Shown one piece after another: positions 24,201 to 36,174 of a stretch of 64,000 nucleotides of DNA. This DNA comes from Zygnema circumcarinatum (lineage: Eukaryota > Streptophyta > Zygnematophyceae > Zygnematales > Zygnemataceae). How positions within the stretch are numbered: the stretch's first letter is position 1; each line of letters begins with the position of its first letter. The stretch spans positions 4,197,755 to 4,261,754 of the forward strand of contig CM074806.1 in NCBI GenBank assembly GCA_037447605.1, in the 5' to 3' direction. The position numbers and the translations under genes were made by a program. The notes beneath the pieces are model-generated. The model searched no databases and was not told the DNA's origin. It saw only the letters and a program-made list of their open reading frames with translations.

Positions 24201-24747
24201 TGCAGCACTTGAAGAGGGTGAGCATTTTGAAGCCTGCCATTTCTCCCGTACAGTTTAGGATTTTAGGGTTCCTATCCAATGAACTGCACAGAGTACTACA
24301 TCTTGTGTTCATTCCTCAAATTGTACGAACCCCACACCTTCTCAACTCTAATCATCTTCAACTTCGTTAAGCACTCTAATCATCTTCAACTTCATCTTCT
24401 GAAAAGTATGCACTCTAATCATCTTCAACTTCATCTTCTGAAAAGTATGCACTCTAATCATCTTCAACTTCATCTTCTGAAAAGTATGCACTCTAATCAT
24501 CTTCAACTTCATCTTCTGAAAAGTATGCACTCTAATCATCTTCAACTTGATCTTCTGAAAAGTATGCGCATTGACCCGCGAGCCCCCCTCCCCCTCCCCC
24601 TCCCCCTGCCCCTTGCAGGGGCGCAAGTTCGACCCGGTGAGTCGCGTGCCCCTCGAGGCGGAGCAGGCGCACCCCAACCTCGCGCTCAGGGAGGCCGTGC
24701 AGGCCTACCTCGACGAGCACGGCTGGGCCTACAACACGGGCAGGTAG
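21290..24747 (+). CDS. CHIP: CHIP-type co-chaperone and E3 ubiquitin ligase (TPR + U-box)
   Basis: Binds the C-terminal tail of Hsp70/Hsp90 through TPR repeats and ubiquitinates their clients through a U-box. Nine exons: 21290-21403, 21670-21737, 22092-22155, 22286-22357, 22614-22747, 22974-23272, 23651-23775, 24107-24217 and 24619-24747; 371 residues. Three TPRs span about residues 11-125: KVQGNHLFLKEKLGAAIDAYTE, ALCPNVAVYWTNRALCYKKR, ELDRESVKGHYMLGLAQLHQ. A charged helical region follows (DMVEEIWQELAKARY). The U-box is residues 293-371: CCNITMDIFRDPVVTPCGISYERS...FDPVSRVPL...PNLALREAVQAYLDEHGWAY. It is longer than typical CHIP (about 280-300) because exon 6 adds about 80 residues of Ser/Thr/Glu-rich sequence between the TPR and the U-box. 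That exon's donor is chosen by phase and is the least certain junction. Confidence 0.95.
24371..24565 (+). repeat. Five tandem copies of a 39-bp repeat in CHIP intron 8
   Basis: The unit begins GCACTCTAATCATCTTCAAC and ends GAAAAGTAT. Copies start at 24371, 24410, 24449, 24488 and 24527 and are nearly identical (one C-to-G change in the fifth). A partial copy precedes them at about 24346. Confidence 0.93.
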
Positions 24748-24965
24748 GGGAGGGAGGGAGGGAGGGAGGGAGGGAGGGAGGGAGGGAGGGAGGGAGGGAG
24801 GGAGGGAGGGAGGGAGGGAGGGAGGGAGGGAGGGAGGGGAGGGAAGGGAGGGAGGGGAGGGAAGGGAGGGAGGGGAGGGGAGGGAGGGAGGGAGGGAGGG
24901 AGGGAGGGAGGGAGGGAGGGAGGAGGAGGGAGGGAGGGAGGGGAGGGGAGGGAGGGAGGGGAGGC
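24748..24965. repeat. (GGGA)n microsatellite directly after the CHIP stop codon
   Basis: About 215 bp of GGGA units with GGGGA and GGA variants, starting within a few bases of the stop codon, so it is transcribed in the CHIP 3' UTR or ends it. Confidence 0.9.
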
Positions 24966-26768
24966 TAATCTGCTCGCTGTGAAATCAAGGAAGGGAGGAA
25001 TTTGAAATCATAGTTGATAGGTGTATGCTTTAGAAGATCCCCTTGTATAATTTTTTTTCTTTATATAAAGGATGAATCTCTCTTCCTCTGGAGGTAAAAT
25101 TTGAATGAAATCAGTGGAACTCGTTCTGCTTTTGTTGCGTGGTATGGTGTTGTGATTGTTCCTTGTTCATGTTTTTGTTGTTGATGCCACGTTTGTGTGG
25201 ACTGTTGTGCTTCATGTTGTTGTTGTTGTTGTTATGCCAAGTTGTTGTTGGCATGACGGGCACGCCAAGGCTAAGGCCCGTCCCCATGTCCGCTCAGTTC
25301 CGTGCCGCCCCGTTGGCCGCTACTGTAACTATACGTGACATGTAGCACAATGAAAATTGAATTCGACTTTTTTATCGGACGAGAAAGATGATTTCCCAAT
25401 AACGCGTTCACATGTTCAAAGTCGCCGGCAGCTTTTGTCACGTCACGCGTGCAATCATCATGGGAGCAGTTCAAAAGTGACAAAAACGGACAATACTTTT
25501 CGAGCTTCAATTTTGATTTTTTTTTTCCGACCACTCATTAGCCGACACGTCTGCTGTGTTGCTGACATGTCGAGCTCTGATTCGCGAGGTTTTTGCTATC
25601 TGTAAAAATAAAAATAAAGTTTGGACGTTGCGACCGCGGGCGAGCGTGCGACAAATCCGTTTGTGGTCAAGATCGGATCTTGCGGATCTCAGAGTACGGT
25701 CGGGCTTGCGGGCGGGCGGCACAGCATTGAATACTGCGTACCTCAGGCAGGACAGGTGTCAGAGGCTCCACGGGCAGCCGGCCTAAAACTTTCTGCGCCT
25801 CCATTTTTTTTTTTTTCTGTGACCGCTTCTTCGGATCCGTTAGAAAGTACGGGAGGGCGTGTCGGATGAAAAAGAGAATAGAACGGAAGTTTTTCCAGTA
25901 TTACTGAATATGATTTTTTTATATGCGGAGCACTCCTTTGCAATGAAGAGCCGTCACGGAATCCCGTCGTGAGATCGATTGCCACGTGGCAGTAAATCAT
26001 TGGTGTATTTCCAGGTGCGATTTTTTTCTTAAAACAAATCAAACTGGCTCAGCTTGACTGACTACCACGTGGCGCCACGTGGAATTCCGAAGGTCCAATC
26101 GCCCAATCGGGGTTTCCGAACCATTTCGTACATGTACGGTGCCGTATGACGACCGTACGAAACGTTTCTCCTTTCTCGATTTCTGGCGCCGCTTCTCCGC
26201 ACCCTCAGAAACTCGCATTCAGAAATTCGCATTCAGCTACTGCGCAAAGCCCAAAGTCTAAAACTGAAAAAGGTGGTTTCGTACGGTACGGAGCTGTGCG
26301 AACTTTGGGTACGGAAACGGATAGAAGGAGGTGGCGCCTAGTTTTTTTCTGCCCGTTTGTATCGGGCAGTTTCCGCCCGTTGACCGTTCCTTTCGCTGGG
26401 AGGAGCGGCGGACAAGGGCTCGAACTGGCAGGGAACCGCCGTAATAGCGGCTGTTCAGTTCCCGATCAACGCGAAGCTTGTAATTTTCGGAGCATGGAAC
26501 CGCCCCCATCTGATGCATCCGTGCTCCATTGTTGGAGAGCGCGAGAGGGGGAGCGGAGAGAGCCAGAGAGGTGAGGGAGGGAGAGGGAGAGGGAGAGAGG
26601 AGAGAAAGAGGGGGCGGTCACATTTCAGGGTTGTCAGAAGCAGAAGTGAGAGGTAAAGTCGGTCTTGGAATGAGAGGGATTCTGAGATTCTGCAGCATTT
26701 GAAGAAATTTTTGGAGCTTAATCTGAAGCTTTGCAGGCGTATTGGAGCGGTCTTTTGACAAGAAGTTG
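24966..26768. promoter_or_regulatory. Spacer upstream of the nucleotide-sugar transporter
   Basis: Mostly AT-rich sequence, with a GTTGTT tract at about 25213-25255. CACGTGG G-box words (about 25983-26080) and GTACGG/CGTACG words (about 26128-26315) lie 450-640 bp before the transporter start. A GA-rich tract lies at about 26540-26610. No coding region was recognised. Confidence 0.4.
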
Positions 26769-29168
26769 ATGGGGATGGGTAAGGGAAGCGAAAGAGGAGG
26801 GAGCTCCTTTTTGAGAAAAGTGCTGATCAGCTATTTCTATGTGGCGGTATGGATCACATTGAGCTTTTCGGTGATCGTTTACAACAAGTACATCCTGGAC
26901 AAGAAGATGTACAACTGGCCGTACCCGATAAGGTGCGGGCAGCTACGTTTTTTGCTTTTATCCAAATTTCAAATGATATGTAAACACGTGCATATAGCCC
27001 AATAGTATATTTCTCGGCTATCTGTATGTCACACAAGGAGCTGCATGCAGATGTTAACCTCACGTTGCTCCCGTTCTTATGTTAACTACCAGATGCCACA
27101 CATTTCCTTTCTTCTCTTCTCTTCTATTTTACTTTCGTCGCCTCCGTTTCTCGGCATCCTATTTCATATTTCATATTTCATATAATCAAACATGTTCTGA
27201 AATAGTTCGTGGCCTGCGGCATGAGCATCTACTCTCTCCCCCTCTCTTTCGTCTCCCTCCCCCCCTCTCTCTCTCTCCCTCGTTCTGTCACTCCCTCTTC
27301 TTCGCCTCATCCTCTCTCACGGCCAACTGCAATTTTTTTAGTGCTTTTCTCCAGTTTTTTTTCATTCTAGAAGATGTTTCTATGCTCCTATCGGCATATC
27401 AGACTCGCCTCCCAGTGCTCTATCTGTCAGCTGAGTATATGCATTCTGTATGGTTCGTTCAATTTGATTTCATCCGCTGTCTTTCAATAGGACGAGCCTC
27501 CGCATTAGATGAAAGTCTCTGCCAATCCTGCCCGTTTATCGTCTGCCTTCTGGAGGGGGAGGGTTTAGCCTTTGCCAGAACTCAGCACGAGATTGCTGAC
27601 CATGGCGGTTCTTGAGTGGAACCTTTATTTCTTTGGCGCAAGTATTGCTGTGAAGAGCCGCACTTTTTTATGTAACAAGGAGCAATGCGTCATGCGTATG
27701 AGCTGTCTGAAGATGTACCTTTCATGCATTAGCAGGAGGGCCATGGGTAGTATCTAATTGCAGGTGATTAAGGTTATTGGCATTGAAAACATTCCAGGAA
27801 AGTACAGAGAGCTTGTGCTGTGCCCTTTTAGTGAGAACACATGCATATGGGATTGTTAACTTAACAATATAATAACGTGGTGTTCTAGAAGTTGACCTAA
27901 CTTTTCCAAAGCTCTCGAAGAATTTCCCCACTTAAAACATTATGCACATGTACACTTTAGGGCGTCGTTAAATGCCTATATTTTTTTACTAGATGTAGCC
28001 CACTCTAGCTGAGACTTAAAGTATTTGGCATCCAGAAGAATCAACCTCTGTTCAAAGTCACAAGAAGGCTTCACCCTGAAGGCTTACTCCTGTATTGGAC
28101 CTGCTTGGACTGACTAACTACAATGTCCTTACTCCACTCCCCTGCGAACTTTTCGACTCTTTTTTCCTCATGCATGGCGTGGACTGGCATCTAATAAAGA
28201 ATCGTTAAACCATCGAGAACTTTTCTGCTAGTCCATCAACATGCATCTGATTATGTGCTTTGTTTGTGTTCTTTTGTCTTGCTGATGTACTCAGTCTCAC
28301 AATGATCCACATGATTTTCTGCTCCTCCCTCGCCTTCTTCCTCGTTCGAGTTTTGAGAGTGGTGGACCCTGTCATAATGTCGAGAGACGTCTACTTGTCA
28401 TCCGTGGTTCCAATTGGAGCGCTTTACTCTCTCAGCCTTTGGTTTTCTAATTCTGCCTATATCTACCTCTCCGTATCCTTCATCCAGGTGAGCTATACAA
28501 AGGGATTCCTATGGGTAGGAGAAGATTACTAGTATGACTTGTGCTAAGCTTGTGAGTACTATATAAGTCTCAATAGAAGTAGCTCTGACGAATGCACTCT
28601 TTACAGTCCCAATTAGCATGGACGTAAAAGAGCTCGGTTTAAGCGATGAGACAGAGTTTCCTGTGTAGGCGAGGGGGCACTAGATAGTGGTTTCTCTGCT
28701 TGTCCATGGCGGGATTCCCTTTTTGAACTCATAGTACTCGTATTGAGGGACACTCCCCCTTCATCCAAGACTAGAACATAGCTGAGATGGGAGAGACCGA
28801 GAGAGTCTCCCTTTGTTTATTTCACTGCTGTTCACTGAACCAGCCTCCCTGCACGCGTTTGAACCCGCAGATGCTGAAGGCCCTGATGCCAGTAGCCGTG
28901 TATTCAATTGGCGTTTTAGTGAAGAAGGAGGTCTTCAAAGGATCGACGATGACAAACATGATCTGCATCACAGTGGGAGTTGGCATCGCTGCATACGGAG
29001 AGGCCAAATTCAACTCCACAGGCATTCTGCTGCAGCTTGGCGCGGTGGCCTTTGAAGCCACGCGATTGGTCCTCATTCAGGTCATCCTTCTCTCCCTTCC
29101 TCCAACCGCACGCCCCATGCTCTATCGACCCCCCCCTCTCCCTCTCTCTCTCTCTTTCTCTCTTTTCT

Positions 29169-29233
<65 letters not shown>

Positions 29234-29990
29234 TCTTTCTCTCTCTTTCTCTCTCTCCCCATTCCGGAGCACAACATCGAAAGAAACTCGCAGCCAGAAA
29301 GAGACAAAATCTCCATTTCTTCACGAAGTTATTCGTTGCCGTTCAGTTACCAGTTCCGTAACGTCTGCATGTGTCCTGCGTGCCTGCCCTCATGCATGAC
29401 ATGACATGGTGCGCAGATCCTCCTCACCTCCCGAGGCATAAGTCTGAACCCCATCACGAGCCTCTACTACGTGGCCCCCTGCTGCCTCGTCTTCCTCTCG
29501 GTCCCATGGCTGCTCGTCGAGCTCCCTCGCCTGCGCGCGGCGGAGGCCCTCAAGTTCAGTTGGCTCATCTTCTCCACCAACTCCGCCTGCGCTTTTGCGC
29601 TCAACCTCGCAGTCTTCCTCCTCATCGGGAAAACGTCGGCTCTCACAATGAATGTGGCTGGTAAGCAATTGGCGGTGCTTTGAAAAATAAGGTTTTTGTG
29701 GAGTGGCATTTCGGGGCAGGTTTTGCCGGAAAGCCTTCATTCATTTCCCTTTTGTTCTATGTCTCTCTTCTTTCTCCCCTTCCCCCTTGTGCAGGCGTTG
29801 TGAAGGACTGGCTGCTTATTGCCTTCTCGTGGTCCATCATTAAGGACAGCGTGACGGAAGTGAACCTTCTCGGCTATGCTCTCGCCTTCCTCGGAGTGTG
29901 CTGGTACAACAATGCCAAGCTGCAGGTACCCACACTTTCTCTTCTTGATTTCTAAAAAACGAGAGAAAGAGAGAGAAAGCGAGAGAGAAA

Positions 29991-30026
<36 letters not shown>

Positions 30027-30238
30027 GGGAGAGCATGCTTCATAGTTTGCGCATTGTAAAGTGTCAAGAAAACGAAGGAAAACATCTCAAGTTTTTTGGG
30101 GAGTGGCTGCAGGACATGAAGGCGAAGGACGCCGCCAAGAAGGCCGCGCAGCAGGTCGACGAGGAGAGGGGCCTGCTCGAGCCCAAGAGCCAGCTCAGCT
30201 CGCCCTCTGGGCAGCTCAAAGCCGGGCAGGGGAAATAA
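26769..30238 (+). CDS. Nucleotide-sugar/triose-phosphate transporter, UDP-arabinofuranose (UAfT)-like
   Basis: Multi-span NST/TPT-family antiporter, expected in the Golgi membrane. Its closest plant relatives from memory are the Arabidopsis group that includes the UDP-arabinofuranose transporters; the substrate is inferred. Six exons: 26769-26932, 28295-28487, 28871-29080, 29417-29660, 29795-29925 and 30113-30238; 355 residues, the plant length. Very conserved blocks: [150 protein letters not shown] and [19 protein letters not shown]. The cytosolic Lys-rich tail ([20 protein letters not shown]) is typical of this plant group. AATAAA overlaps the stop codon and repeats just after it. The ATG at 26769 is the first in frame after non-ATG sequence; a second Met follows two codons later. 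Confidence 0.93.
29138..29265 (+). repeat. (CT)n microsatellite in transporter intron 3
   Basis: CT dinucleotide tract with TTTC interruptions, on the sense strand between exons 3 and 4. Confidence 0.9.
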
Positions 30239-32309
30239 ATAAAGTGCAAGGAAGGAGGGGGGAGGTGTGTGTGCTGGCGTTGATCATTCTTTTTTCGAAT
30301 TTTCGGATTAATTCGTTCAACGGGAAGCATAGAAAGTGGAGGGGGTGGGAGGGGGTGGGGCGAAGCAGACATGTTAAAAAAAAGAGAGTGAGGAAGGGAG
30401 AAGGTGGCTCCGCAAGGGAGGGGCAAGGGGGGGCGTTCGCTGGGAGTGCTTGTAGCAAATTTTGTGGCATTTTGCGAGTTTAGACCATATGCAGTTTTGG
30501 GGTTTTTGGGTTTAGGGTTTGGGGGTTCAGGGTCGAGGGCTCAGGGAATCAGAGAATTGTGGCCGGACGAGGAGGGGACGGGTCGCCACCTTGAACCGAG
30601 TCCTCGAGGGCGCGCAGTTGCAGGAGCTCGAGGACGTAGGAGCAATAATAAGACTTGGCGGGCTGGGAATTGAAATTTGAAAGCTGTGGGTATTTTTAGA
30701 ATTGGCGCTGACATTGTAAGAGCGTGCCGTGCTGCTGCAAAGGGTTGTGGGAGGCGTCCTATTATTAGTCGTGCCTTGCACTCTTCGACTCATGGCTAGT
30801 GACTTCTATCGGTCTTCAGTGACTGGCTAAAGCACATTTTTGCCCCATGGGAACTTCCACCCTAGCTTACTTGTTCAAGAACACGGCAAAGTATGAGAGC
30901 ATGCATGCATGCTCCATAGTATTGCCGACCGTTTCCATGATCTCAGTGTCGTTACGGTTCCACTCACGCTACCATATAGGCAGTTGTGAGCATTGAGCGG
31001 CCGTACCGATGAGAGCCAATCACCGCCCGCCTGTCCGTACGTATCCGTCATCCATCTGACGCCACGTGTCAAGCAATAAAATCGTACGGCGGATCAGAAA
31101 TGGTCCCTCGAAAGGGACACTGCAACCGTACGGCAGAATCGTTAATCGTCCAATCACATGCCGCCGGCTGGCGCCTGTCTGCTGACGGCTTCGATTGGTA
31201 CAGAACGCCAGCTGTTCACCCGGGTGCCGCTCTTGTCGTATCGGGAAGGCGGCCGCGCACTGTTAAGGCCGACAGGCCGTCCTTGTTCGACCTGCCGTCA
31301 TGCCGTCAGTAAATCCACGTGGCGACATATAAATGGTTGAATATGAATTTTGAATTTTTTCACCGGGCTACGGCAAAGCGCCAGCAGGGGGCCCGGGCAG
31401 AGGCGGGCGGTGGCCGGAACGTCCTTTGTGTTTTTGTTCTTTTTGAAAAAAAAAAAAACGACGCCACGTCTGCGAGCTCCAGCAAGAACCCAATCAGAAC
31501 TGGCCACGTGGAACTTTTGAAGCGTCAGACGTGGCCCACCGCGGTCACCGTCCTTGCGGCGGCCGGTGGGGGCCCGCGACCTCGACCGGCGGTCACCGCG
31601 GGTCGGTGGCTGCGCGCCAGCATGGCAACAGTCTCCTAGCCTGACAGCGGTACATATCCCTGGAAAACACGTGGCAGTTCTCAAGTGGTATTGTGGTCTT
31701 AATGAGGAACTCTGTGCGGCTAAACACGCCCCTTGCCGACGTGTCTGCCACGTTGGTGCCACGTAGTAGGTGATGGAGCCCTGCCGCCTGGCGCACATGG
31801 CGCCACCAATGAAGCCAGCTGACAAATCATTGTTTTGTACAGTGCCGTACATGCAAAACGATTCGCCGGCTGAAATGTCGGCCTCGCATGTGGTGCCGTT
31901 TCCTCTGACCAGTGTGTTTCCGCCACGTCAGCGAACATTATAACGAAAAAAGGAAAAGAAATGCTCATTCATTCTGGCGATATTTCGCCGCATTTTCGAC
32001 CTTGCAGTCGTACAGTCATGCCGTACAAGTTCGGTACTTTCAGGTCTCACTGGTACGGCCACCCATGGCAACCGTACAGGCTTCCTCCGCCTTCGGGTTC
32101 GCCTCCCTCGCCGCCCTCGCACTTGCGGCGAGGGAGGAGGCGCAAGGGCAGCCATGGCGGCGGGGCTTTGGGGCAATGCAGGGCTCGGGGAGTGGAGGCA
32201 GGCAGGGTTCAGAGGAGGCGCGGAAGCTGGAGAATTTTAAGGTGCAGGGAAGGCGCGCTGCGGACCTCCTGCATGCTTCTCGAGGGAGGTCGTCCGCACG
32301 AGGGCAGCC
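30239..32309. promoter_or_regulatory. Spacer between transporter and PPPDE gene
   Basis: No gene is supported. Many ACGTGG/CCACGT words (for example 31064, 31316, 31503, 31527, 31661, 31738, 31923) and GTACGG/CCGTAC words (for example 31000, 31037, 31084, 31128, 31838, 31847, 32009, 32021, 32053, 32070) fill the 1.3 kb before the PPPDE start. A GGGTTTAGGGTTT telo-like stretch lies at about 30507-30520. Reading frames in 31298-31852 look like GC-rich noise. Confidence 0.4.
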
Positions 32310-34897
32310 ATGGCGGCCGTCTTTCTGCACGTGTATGACGTCACCAACTGTTCCTCTGCGCAGGCGAATGACGCCATTGTGCATTTCAACAACGTCACAA
32401 GGGACACCATAGGCGTGGGCGGCATCTTCCATGGCGGCGTGGAGGTGCTGCCTCTCGCTTTTGGAGGGGGAAGAGGGGTTGGGGGTGGGGTTAGCGGTAG
32501 GGTTAGGATTAGGGGTAGGACGAGGTTTTGGGTTAAGAAGGCTGATGTCTTTTTCCAAAATTTAGGGTTTGTCAAGTCGCTTATTGATAGCTGCTGGAAT
32601 GTGCCGCGTCATCAATCACTTAGGATCAGAGAAATGGCATCGCCCCATACTCACTAAGAAGCAGGCTCGGTCTTTCTTGAGGCAGAAGAGAAGTGCGTGT
32701 AAAGCAATGGAAAGGTTCAGCAAAGAACGCATTCAGGGAAGACATCAAGAAGAAGAATTCTGTAACTTCTTCGTTCCAAAAAGGAAGAAAGAATCATTCA
32801 TGTAAACTCTCCTCATCCCATGAACGATGTTGCATGGCAATTCAGATTTACGGCGCGGAATGGTCCTACGGCTGCTGCGACCGAGGCTCGGGAGTCTTCA
32901 GCGTCTTGCCGAAGTCAAATGGCGCGTACAGGTATCGAGAGAGCGTGTTGCTGGGGACGACCCACTTTGAAGAAAAGGAAGTGATGAACATTTTGGCGCA
33001 GCTGAGCATGAAGTGGGACGGCCTCTCGTACGACCTCCTCGCGCACAACTGCAATCACTTCTGCGACGAGCTCTGCCAGTGGCTCGGAGTCGGCCGCATT
33101 CCGCGTGAGTGCTGCTTGCAAGGGGTGTATAAAGAAACTGCGAATGTTCAATACTGGAAAGGTTTAACATCACTTGGAAACGCATGGTGTGTCAAATGTT
33201 CATATCATTGAAAGGTCTTGGATCCGGTGCCTGAATTCGAAGAACGCTGCCCTTTGCATGTGCAGCATGGGTGAACCGATTTGCGGAAGTGGGAGATGCA
33301 GCGGTCGATGCGGCCGGCTTTACGCTCGAGCAGGTACGCAATGCCTTGACATTAAGCGAATTTGAGCAGATTTTAAACAAACATGATGCCTTTTCTCCCA
33401 TTTAGCCTTCCAAATGCAACACTTTTATAATGTCTTTTCGCGTATTGCGTGTTGCAGCTGCGGCTCTTTCGCGAGAGGCTTGCGATGATTATAATGAAGC
33501 TGCTCGTTTTCCCGATCGGCTCAGAGAGGGCCTCGGGGCTGAAGCTGGAACGCCCTCCAAGTAGAGAGTCGCTCGGAGAGGTTCGCCTCTCTCAGAGATT
33601 GTCCGCAGGGGGAGGGGACGGGCCGGCCATTGTGACTATGGAGGTTGACAGTTCATTTCCTGCAATTACGTTCTATTGGAATGGGGAAGGTCCAGTGTAT
33701 CAGGAAGGGGAGAGGGGGGAGGAGTACGAAGATGACGAGGAGGAGGAGGAGGAGGAGGAGGAGGAGGAGGAGGAGGAGGAGGAGGAGGAGGAGGAAAAGG
33801 AGGAGGAAGAGGAAGAGGAGGAGGAGGAAGAGGAGGAGGAGGAGGAGGAAGAGGAGGAGATGATGGAAGAGGAGACGATAGAGGGATGGAGTTGGGGAGA
33901 GAAGCTAGAAAGGAGAGTGGAAGTTGAGGAGAAGGATGAGGAGAGGGAAGGGAAAGAAAGGGAGGGGAATTCGAGGGAGGTGGGAAAGGTGATGATTGGA
34001 GAGGAACTGGGGAAAGACAAAGAAGGAGAGGAGAGTGAATGGGAAATGTTGAAAGTAAGATGGGGGGAAGGTAAATTTGGGAGGACAGCGCAAGAGAAGA
34101 AAGAAGAGAGATTGGAGGAAGTAGAGGAGTGTGGAGCAGAGGAGGCGAACGAAGAGGAAGAGGAAGAGGAAGAGGAAGAGGACGAGGAAGAGGGAGAGGT
34201 TGAGGGAGAGGACGAAGAGGAGGACGGAGAGGACGAGGACGAGGAAGAGGAAGAGGAAGAAGGAGAGGAAGAGGAAGGGGAAGAGGAAGAAGATGAAGAA
34301 GAAGAAGAAGAAGAAGAAGAGGAAGAGGACGAGGAAGAGGAAGAGGAAGAGGAAGAGGAAGAGGAAGAGGAAGAGGAAGAGGAAGCGGAAGCGGAAGCGG
34401 AAGCGGAAGCGAGAGAGGTAGAGGTAGGAGAAGTGGGTGAGGACAGCTCGAGGGCATCTAAAAGGAGGAGCTCCAAAGAGATCAGCCTGAATGACATAGA
34501 CTCCACAAGAGAGGGAGACCTTACCTTGCCCTCCCCCACACTATCAGAAGCGGCGGCAAAAGTAAATATTGAAACTTTACAGGCCCTCAATATGAGCCCG
34601 CGCTGTTTTCGGACGCCCGAGATCCCTATTGAAGACTCCCTCGTGGATGCAGTTTTCCGCTCTATTGTCAGGATGGAGGCAGCAGCATTAGCAGTGAAGG
34701 AGGCGAGAGATACACTTGGGAGTGAGGGAGAGGGGGGGAGAGGGAGGGAGGGGAAGGAGGAGGACGCTGTTCTCAACACCTTGCTGTCAGAAAAATCAAA
34801 AAGTCAGATTATTAACCTGATTGATTTGAACCCGGAGGCCATAAATAATGGAATTGTGATGTGTACCATCATGCCGCCCAACTTAGCAGCCCACTAG
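32310..34897 (+). CDS. PPPDE/DeSI-type thiol peptidase with long Glu-rich tail
   Basis: PPPDE-fold proteins are papain-like thiol peptidases; animal members remove SUMO or ubiquitin, and the plant relatives are poorly characterised. Four exons: 32310-32444, 32846-33104, 33266-33333 and 33458-34897; 633 residues. The catalytic dyad is visible: His41 in GIFHGGVE and Cys114 in HNCNHFCDELCQWLG, at nearly the spacing known from DeSI-1. Other family blocks are FLHVYDVT, IYGAEWSYGCC, YRESVLLGTT and PPWVNRFAEVGDAA. Residues 155-633, one uninterrupted exon, form a tail with two long poly-Glu blocks (from GAG/GAA repeats at about 33735-33860 and 34147-34420). The last 130 residues are of normal composition. 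Family members usually end soon after the peptidase domain, so the tail is unusual. Exon 4 joins in phase 0. Confidence 0.88.
33735..34420 (+). repeat. Coding GAG/GAA trinucleotide tracts in the PPPDE tail
   Basis: Two blocks of GAG/GAA codons (33735-33860 and 34147-34420) separated by mixed charged sequence. The frame is preserved through both. The antisense frame reads poly-Ser and is a shadow. Confidence 0.9.
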
Positions 34898-36174
34898 GGC
34901 AGCCCCATGCCAGGGGAGAGAGAGGAGAGAGAAAAAGAGAGCAGAAAGGGAGAAGAGATAGGAGAGAGGGAGGGAGAACGCATGTTACGTGATGGCATTC
35001 ATCTGGTCTACCTACAATATGGCCTCATAATGAGCTTATGTAGGTTTCTTCTCCACATAGCGAGGAGGAGAGTGTATGGGAGGGGAGAGAGCGGAGTGAA
35101 GTGGGGAAGGGGGAGGGAGAGGGCGTAGGAGTGGGAGAGAACGTGAAAATAAGTGAGCGAGAGCGAGTGTGCGAGGTGGAAGGTACTATGCTCAAAGCAA
35201 AAGGCCTTACTTTACATTGTACATACATTTTTTTTTCTCGATGTAGCGAAAGGAGACAGGGCTTGCAAAGTAGATATTTTCAGTTTTATACACTGTTGTA
35301 TGTTAGAGCTAAGAGCCCTTTCATAATAGGAAAACCATACTTTGGTTGTGTGCATAAACCAACAAATGGGAGGGGGTTTGGATCTTCATTGACCTACTGC
35401 GTGCCAGAAATGGCGCCATTCCATTGATGAGAAGCACACACTTTCTGAACAAACTCAGCTCTTCTCTTACAAAAGATGTGGATATACCTCCGAACTGAGC
35501 ACAAGGACCCGTGGAAAATGAAAAATCTCAGTTGCTATGCGTGGTCAGTTCAATCTAGAAGAAATTTGCACCGATCTCAATCTAAGTTCTATGACAAAAG
35601 ACACGAAAAGTATTTATACAAAGAAGGTAAAGTAAATGTATACGGTCCGCAAATTGGTAGGAACCTGTCGAAAAACATTGAGTCCGGAAAATCAGTACAT
35701 CCCACCGCTCCTCGGAGCCTCGCTCCTCCAATCGAGTGCGATAATTAGGAAATATATAAAAATAATAAAAAATCATGAAATAAATGACTACGAACTAAGA
35801 AGGTGGATCATGCGATTAGTCGAATCGGAGTAGCTGAGGACGCTTTGTGGCCGGAGGAGGACTGTGTGTGCTTTCATCGCACACTGAGAAGAGGATATCT
35901 GCGAGGAGGGGAGCAGAAGGAGATCAGAGGGAGGTCATGCAAACCAGGGTCCATCCACATGTCGATTTTCGTTCCAAAATGGAACATGAGAGTCGAAAAA
36001 TCATAACAGGAAGTAATTACGTGAAGACCCGTTAGTCAGTATCACAGGGGACGTACACACATGGAGGGGGCCCATAATGCCGCACGCTCAAACAAGGTCG
36101 TCCCTCAACATACTCCCCCAAGTTCTGCTCTGCTCCCCCTCCCTTGCCTTCTAGGGCCTCCCCCTAGATAGACT
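34898..36174. other. Convergent spacer between PPPDE and kinase genes
   Basis: Begins with a purine-rich 3' UTR-like stretch (34898-35180). The rest is AT-rich with small unsupported frames. The kinase could have a further 3' exon in this interval, because a GTGAG donor-like site lies at its last coding exon, but none was recognised. Confidence 0.4.

Noticed and set aside
33700-34779. 359-codon poly-Ser frame on the minus strand
   Set aside because: It is the complement of the GAG/GAA codons of the PPPDE tail; the plus-strand frame continues a spliced, domain-bearing protein.
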